In this document: positions 58,838 through 64,000 of the stretch, piece after piece
How the letters are laid out: the number at the start of each line of letters is the position of its first letter
How positions within the stretch are numbered: the first letter of the stretch is position 1
Origin: Labyrinthula sp. Ha
Taxonomy: Eukaryota; Sar; Bigyra; Labyrinthulida; Labyrinthulaceae
NCBI GenBank assembly: GCA_015227615.1
Contig: JAALGZ010000004.1
Location: 2,046,001 to 2,110,000 of the forward strand
Reading direction: 5' to 3'
DNA: 64,000 bases
Translations under genes and position numbers: made by a program
The notes under the pieces: generated by a model
Told to the model about the DNA's origin: nothing
Seen by the model: the letters and a program-made list of their open reading frames with translations, nothing else
Databases searched by the model: none

Positions 58838-61021
58838 TCACTCATCTCTGAGAAAAGTAGTTTGAGAGAAGTCCAGAGGCGAAACCACGTTTTCTTCCTT
58901 CTCTTTCCTTCTTTTGACCCTCTTCCTTGATGATTTAAACATAATCCCACTTTCTTCAGAAACTTCATCCAAATCCCCGAAGTCTCCATCTGGGTTCTCC
59001 CTTAGCGCAGCGGTCATCTTTAAGGCTGCTGCGTAGCTTTTCTTCCAGCCCTCGTTGCTGCTTTTCGCCTCTTCACAGAGCGCTTTGCATGCGGTGAGGA
59101 GCTTGGAATATTTAGCTTCCGGCTTTCTTGGGATGTAAGCTGGGTTCACAGGTGGAACTTTCACCTTGAACTCAATACACCCACGTGGGTCATCAACTTC
59201 TCGCCCCATCTCCCTTAGTGCCTGCTTGAACAAAGGATCCTTCTGGTACCTCCACCTCGCTGGAAGATGATCTATCTCCGTGTATTTGATTCTTTTACGA
59301 TCACAATACCGTGCATAGTGCCGACATGGAAAATGTTGATTTGTCCACGTCTCAAAAGTGCATGACTGAAGTTTTACCCCTTCCCTTTCAACAACCTCCA
59401 GCACATATTTCATCTTTACTCTCAAGTTTGAATCACTGAAAATGAATTTTCTTGAACTCAAATCTTCAACAATCCAACATGCTCCCATCAACTTCAACTC
59501 TTTTGTGAACATTTCATCAGCTTCCTTTGAAAAATCTTTATCCTCCCGAATCAAATCCTTGGTCTTTTTCAAAGTTCTCTCCATGTACTTATCCACATTA
59601 TTCTCGTGGTGAGTGACAATTTCATCAAGTTTCCATGTTTTAAGAGAACTTTTTAAAGAACCATGCTCTTTAATTGCTGAGTAAAATGATTCAACCCTCT
59701 GAGTAGCACTGTATGAGAACGTTTGAGCTTTGTTTGCCATCTCCCAACACACTTTGTTTTTGTTTTTTTTAATTTTTTTAGGACAACTTGCTGTGGTTCT
59801 TCAGGATATTCAACCAACATATTTTCAACAAGCTCATCAAGTTTTTTTTTTCTGAAAAGATTCCAGTGAGAACATCGCCCAAGCTGCTTGTAAATTTTAT
59901 TTTTTTCATACCTTTTAGGCCAGATGTTGCTGAGTTCAAGGTCGCAAGATAGTGTTTCCTGCAAAGAACATGAGACACCCCCAGTTCCTCAACAGCTGCT
60001 TCCCGTGCTTTAGTCCCATCGGTCATGATGACTTCCGCATCCTGAAGACCCAGAAGTTTCAGCCTTCTAACGACAACTTTACTGGACTCGCTTTCCATCA
60101 TTGAGCACCCGAAATTTATGGTTGTACGGAAGCAATCGATCCCGCAAGGGAACATTGCTACCAACCGATATCTGCTCATTCCATGGGTAGTATCTACTTG
60201 GATACTATCCCGTCTACATTTCTTAACTCATTTTGTAGGGTTTCCTGGAAGTTGAATCCATTTAAAATAGCTTTGCCTTCTTTGGGATAATCCCAAGTCA
60301 GATCAAATCTTCCTCCACGTTCTTAGCATCTTTTTCCACACGTAATTAACTTTTTAATATTATTATCTTCGCTAGCGTCAACGCCTTCTTTAGCTTTTTT
60401 CATTATTCTTCTTACTAGTTCTTTGTCAAACAATGTGCCTGGAAAATTGCGATGTAGAGCGACATCTACCGCTGCAATTCTACTGTCGGCAACTCCTAGG
60501 TATTTAATCATTTTTAATTCTTCTGTTGTAAGCTGTTGTGCATATTTTTTAATATTTCTTAGCGCTTTCACCTCATGATTGCAGTGATTTTCGTTATTTA
60601 CGACAAAAATGTACTTAGAAGTTTCAAGATTAAGCTTAATGTTAACGTCAAAAGAGCAATTTTTGTCTGAACTACACTTAATTTTACATCTTCTAAGTCT
60701 TTTGCAGTTCCAGCCCCACTTAGCAAAGCTCATTGCCTCATCATAATAGTGAGAAGCATGAATTTTCCACTTGAAGCTACCGGTGGCAACCGTACTGATC
60801 AACTCCATAATTTCTTCTGAGGTAGAATAGCTTGCTGCAGTGTATTTTTTCAATGTTTCTACTGTTTCTTCTTTTTCTGGACTTGAAACCTTTGGCTGGA
60901 GGTTTTCCCTTTTTTTTCGTGTTTGTGCATATTTTTTTCGTAATTTTGTTTTGGAATTCCCCAGAATATTTGTATCTGCCCCCTTGAAAATTTCTCTATG
61001 GGAAATAACAAATCTGTCCAT
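58838..61021 (-). pseudogene. Mutator-like (MULE) transposase, broken by stops and frameshifts
   Basis: Four frames in order give a MULE transposase. 61021-60323 carries a FLYWCH/FAR1-like zinc DNA-binding region (CKIKCSSDKNCSFDV ... NENHCNH). A short piece after an in-frame TAA (LTWDYPKEGKAILNGF) leads to DTTHG with the first catalytic Asp at about 60210-60190. 60179-59778 has TDGTKAREAAVEELG and LCRKHYLAT, the second Asp and C-x-x-H motif. 59964-59653 and 59752-58838 continue through QRVESFYSAIKEHGS to a SWIM-like zinc finger (FPCRHYARYC) and a basic Lys/Arg tail (KRVKRRKEKEE). At least one in-frame stop and three frame changes, two of them at A-runs, separate the pieces. It is inactive unless some of the A-run shifts are sequencing errors. 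Confidence 0.8.
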
Positions 61022-61115
61022 CGATTATTCAGACAAAATATAATGAAAAATAATTTTGAGAAATCGATCCGACCATTCACGTTAGAAGTATCTGACTCCA
61101 AAGCCAGGAAAAACG

Positions 61116-63170
61116 TATCTCAATACTGTCTATTTAAGTATTTAACCGTTAAGATAAATTTTATTTTTATAAAAACTCAAACAAACTATTACCTTAACCT
61201 TTAACTCAAATATCAATAACATGTTATAGAAATTAAGAGAGGTCAATGAGGGACTGAAACCTGATATAACGGCAGTTGCAAAGCCAGTAAATGATCTAAT
61301 TATAATACTTACTAGTTCTTCTACCATGATAATATCTCTAACTGATACCTCACTAACCAAAACAGATAAAACAGCACCCGAACAAACAGCAGAATAATAA
61401 AGAACTGCAACAGAAAAAAATCTAGCAGGAAGTCCTTTTTCTAAGGTCTCAGAGCTGGAACTTATGAAGGGATAGGTATATGGGAGATCTCTTTATCTAG
61501 CTACAGAAGCGGCAAACTCAGGAAGAGTCCACACTGAATAATCTATAATTGTGGGACTAAGAAAAATTTACTTTGGTCCGTAGCTTGAGATATTGATCCT
61601 GATGATTCCTTTTGCTTATATGTACTTTAACAGCAATAGCATCTTATTTTAACTGTGAAGAAGAATTAAAGCTCAAATTTTCTAAGTTGTATTATTTGAA
61701 GTTTGATCCAGCAAATAATATAACCGAAGACAGTGAATACTTCTTGTGTGTAGCTCATATTCTTGATCTTCGTTGCAATCTCGTGAGTCCAAGTTTATCG
61801 GGATTTAGTTGGAGTAGGGATATAATAGAATACATTATGTTACCATTGGAGGTGGAAAAACAATTTGTTCATCACCTCCGTTAACACTAGAAACCACAGA
61901 AACCCACTTTAAATCTAGAGTTATAAAGTAGGGGAAAGATAAGATCTGTTTTTGTTAAAACTGCAGATGGTTATAATTTCCTCTATGGGAAAGGCATGTA
62001 TAAGAAAGTTTTAAACACCAACCTTGCCATAATTCCAGCTTATTCTCTAGCAAGTAGATTTTTTACTAGTGTTTGTAGTAAATGCGACGGCTCAATTACA
62101 CTTGATGTTGTGGGTCGTTGAATTTGTTCTTGCAATCTTCCATCACCGTGAAAAGTATTAAACTGTTGAGATATCCACTTGAGCAAACATCATGATGCCC
62201 TAGTGTAGAGATTTTTTGCTATGTTAAGTTAAAGGTACCAGTGCAATGAGCCTCTCGACTTACTATTGGAGACGAGATCGTGCAGTCGGAATTGCCGATC
62301 CACTGGATGGAGGTCCACTCTGGCATACGGGATTTCTGCACTGGCTGGTAGGTTCATAAAAATTTGATGAATATATTTCGTCTACGTTCTACCATCTTCC
62401 TCTAGTATCATTATATCAGTTTCTGCTATCGAGGTATCGTCATTTTTCATCTGGTTGGCGAATCTTCTTCTTGGGTTATCAGTATTGTGTAGCAATCGTT
62501 ATCATCTTCCTCTTTCGAAATTTCCCAGAACTTCAATCTAAAATCAAAAACAAATCATAAATTGAACAGAAAAGTAAGACCCGGATCTCAGGACTTTCCC
62601 TCTGGATCTTCAGCTGGTTAATGATCACTAAAATGGCTTATTTTTATGGCTATTGAGGTTGATTTAAGATGTTTTTATCCTGCATTTTTCATGCAACCTT
62701 ACTGCATAAGCCACTTTGCCCCTTCTTATTCCACATTCTTGGAAATCTCCTGCTGCTTAGTCACTATGAAGACTTTGAATGCTGCATAACGACTTTGCAA
62801 TGGTTTAAGGACATCAGTTTATTGTTGCATTGACTGCTTCCAGATATTTTAACGACCTATTTAGAGATTTGGATTTTTGACTAAAGTGCACTCAGGCACC
62901 CTTGAGGTATTCTCATCAATCCTCCAGTAAATGATGTGTTTGAATAAAGTGTATTCAATAGCCGGTTGACTGTGTTTATCGGCAAGCTCTGTACGTTTTC
63001 GAGATGTAGATCTTGATGCTGGTCCTCTGGTGGAGGATATGAAGATACAGAGTTTTTAGAGCTCAGAGAAGAAATGTCATTTGCACCAAAAAATTGGTTG
63101 CATCAGCCCAGTGAGGAACAAGACTTCCAACATTAGCTATAAAACCAAAAACAGGTACCTTCGGGCTTAT
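61116..63170. other. Decayed repeat-rich region
   Basis: No intact gene. Coding-like fragments include 61217-61390 (plus; KLREVNEGLKPDITAVAKP and a Thr/Ser-rich tail), 61612-61884 (plus; AHILDLRCNL, loosely like a hAT transposase AHILDPRyK motif), about 62030-62120 (plus; CSKCDGSITLDVVGR) and 62246-62359 (plus). They may be remnants of one or more transposons, possibly the gag part of the element with the retropepsin at 63.2 kb. I could not join them. Confidence 0.35.
62246..62359 (+). other. GC-rich 37-codon open frame or exon fragment
   Basis: A sharply more GC-rich patch than its surroundings. It reads MSLSTYYWRRDRAVGIADPL and ends in ...PLWHTGFLHWLVGS. A GTAGG follows the CTG at 62345-62347, so a donor site is conceivable. 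No family recognised. It could be an exon, a transposon fragment or a structured RNA. Confidence 0.25.
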
Positions 63171-63535
63171 TTAAAAAGTTAAAAGGCTACACTACGTTGA
63201 AGTTAGTGCAAGTAACAGTATACTCAGTGCAGTTGTTGATACCGGTTCTGAAGTCACGATTTTATCCATAAACTATTTAAAAACTCTGACGTAAACTATG
63301 AGCAACAGTTAGCTATATCAAAAAATCTAAGAGTTCTCAATAAAATAACATGACTCCAATGGGAGAAGTGAAAACAATTATTGAAATGCGAAATTTGATA
63401 CTTCCTGTTACTGCTTTACTATTAGATCATTCTATTGTATCAAGCCTTCTTAGTTTAGATGTTTTAACTGAGGCGGTTATTGATAAAAAAAGAACACGGG
63501 ACTACATTTTTAAGAACAAAAAATTACTTTGAGTT
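63171..63535 (+). pseudogene. Retropepsin-like aspartic protease fragment of an LTR retrotransposon
   Basis: The frame from about 63181 reads KRLHYVEVSASNSILSAVVD, then TGSEVTILS, with the active-site triad DTG at 63238-63246, and stops at a TAA at 63292-63294. A second frame (63350-63532) continues with GEVKTIIEMRNLILPVTALL and VSSLLSLDVL, which matches the second half of a retropepsin, including a degraded ILG-x-D-x-L. No reverse transcriptase or long terminal repeat is recognisable in the rest of the window, so this is a truncated relic. Confidence 0.6.
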
Positions 63536-64000
63536 GTTGAAGATAAGTTAAATTGTCTACTTAGTGTATCTTGCAGTCTTTCTTCGGCTTAATTCTAGTT
63601 ATTCCAAATGAAAATACAAACAAAAACCCAGCCAAGAAGTTTCAAATATTCAAAAGGAACTTAATCGTGATATAGACAAACTTTTTGAAATAAATTTTAA
63701 GGCTACATCTCATAATAAGAAAATAACAAACTGCAATATGAATACCATATCATTCTTAAAATAACGGGAAAACTATTCAAACCTTTTTGGTGTGCCTTTT
63801 AGGTGGGTTTATTGAAAATGTCGACGGAATTATATATTTGTAGGAGAAACATGAATAGAAAAGCTTCAAAGATTACAAAACTTAGCCCCTATCTAAATTT
63901 TATCTCATATAAAAAATTAGCCCAATGAAGCCCAAGAAAAGAATATTATCGAGAAACTCAACTCAAGTTAGTCTTTTTCGGTTTAACGGTTTGAAGACCC
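63536..64000. other. Window end, no gene seen
   Basis: AT-rich sequence. It may be the continuation of the retroelement relic, but I recognise no motif. Confidence 0.4.

Larger units (their letters stand above)
57982..61115 (-). mobile_element. MULE-type DNA transposon relic with terminal inverted repeats
   Basis: The left end contains GGAGTCAGATACTCC (58006-58020) after a T-run and the perfect palindrome GACTCCGGAGTC (58000-58011). The right end has the inverted match AGTATCTGACTCC (61088-61100), followed by AGGAAAAACG, which mirrors the T-run. Between them lie an unassigned AT-rich left part, a minisatellite and a broken Mutator-like transposase gene on the minus strand. The outer limits given are estimates, since I found no clear target-site duplication. 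The T-run plus palindrome arrangement of the end is the same as in element B. Confidence 0.65.

Overview
This is a window of AT-rich nuclear DNA from a eukaryote, most likely a single-celled protist or alga. The genes encode V-ATPase, MAPEG, SET-domain, ADAM, F-box and Cmc2 proteins. They use the standard genetic code: TAA, TAG and TGA all end genes. Coding regions are almost intron-free. Where introns are needed they appear to be only about 29 to 32 nt long. I cannot place the lineage. A stramenopile is possible, since Blastocystis has introns of about 30 nt, but other protists also have very short introns. The window has no bacterial features, and I found no rRNA, tRNA or CRISPR array.

Layout. 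Twelve probable protein genes sit in small islands, mostly as tail-to-tail pairs with a very short gap between stop codons: V-ATPase B / MAPEG (15 nt), CEP78-like LRR protein / protein kinase (128 nt), ATXR3-SDG2-type SET protein / ADAM-type metalloprotease (119 nt), F-box propeller protein / DUF6940-like protein (64 nt), and Cmc2 / CorA-MRS2 magnesium transporter (1 nt). A secreted ricin-B-type lectin stands alone between two deserts of about 12 kb. A D-box protein that resembles a securin in layout follows the magnesium transporter. No operon or pathway links the genes. They are housekeeping, chromatin, cell-cycle or centrosome, and surface functions.

The deserts hold decayed mobile DNA. 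There are two non-autonomous inverted-repeat elements of about 1.58 kb, at 3149-4717 and at 29719-31300. The second has an apparent 12-bp target-site duplication. A Mutator-like (MULE) transposase relic with its own inverted repeats lies at about 57982-61115 and shares subterminal sequence and a minisatellite with the second element. A non-LTR reverse-transcriptase relic lies at about 48.2-51.1 kb, and a retropepsin fragment at about 63.2-63.5 kb.

The observations I would follow first are the ultra-short GTA...TAG introns, the strict convergent-pair layout, the MULE family, the D-box protein, and the kinase with a roughly 100-residue insert in its activation segment. I did not find a clearly new multi-gene system. 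Similarity statements come from recognising motifs by eye, not from database searches.
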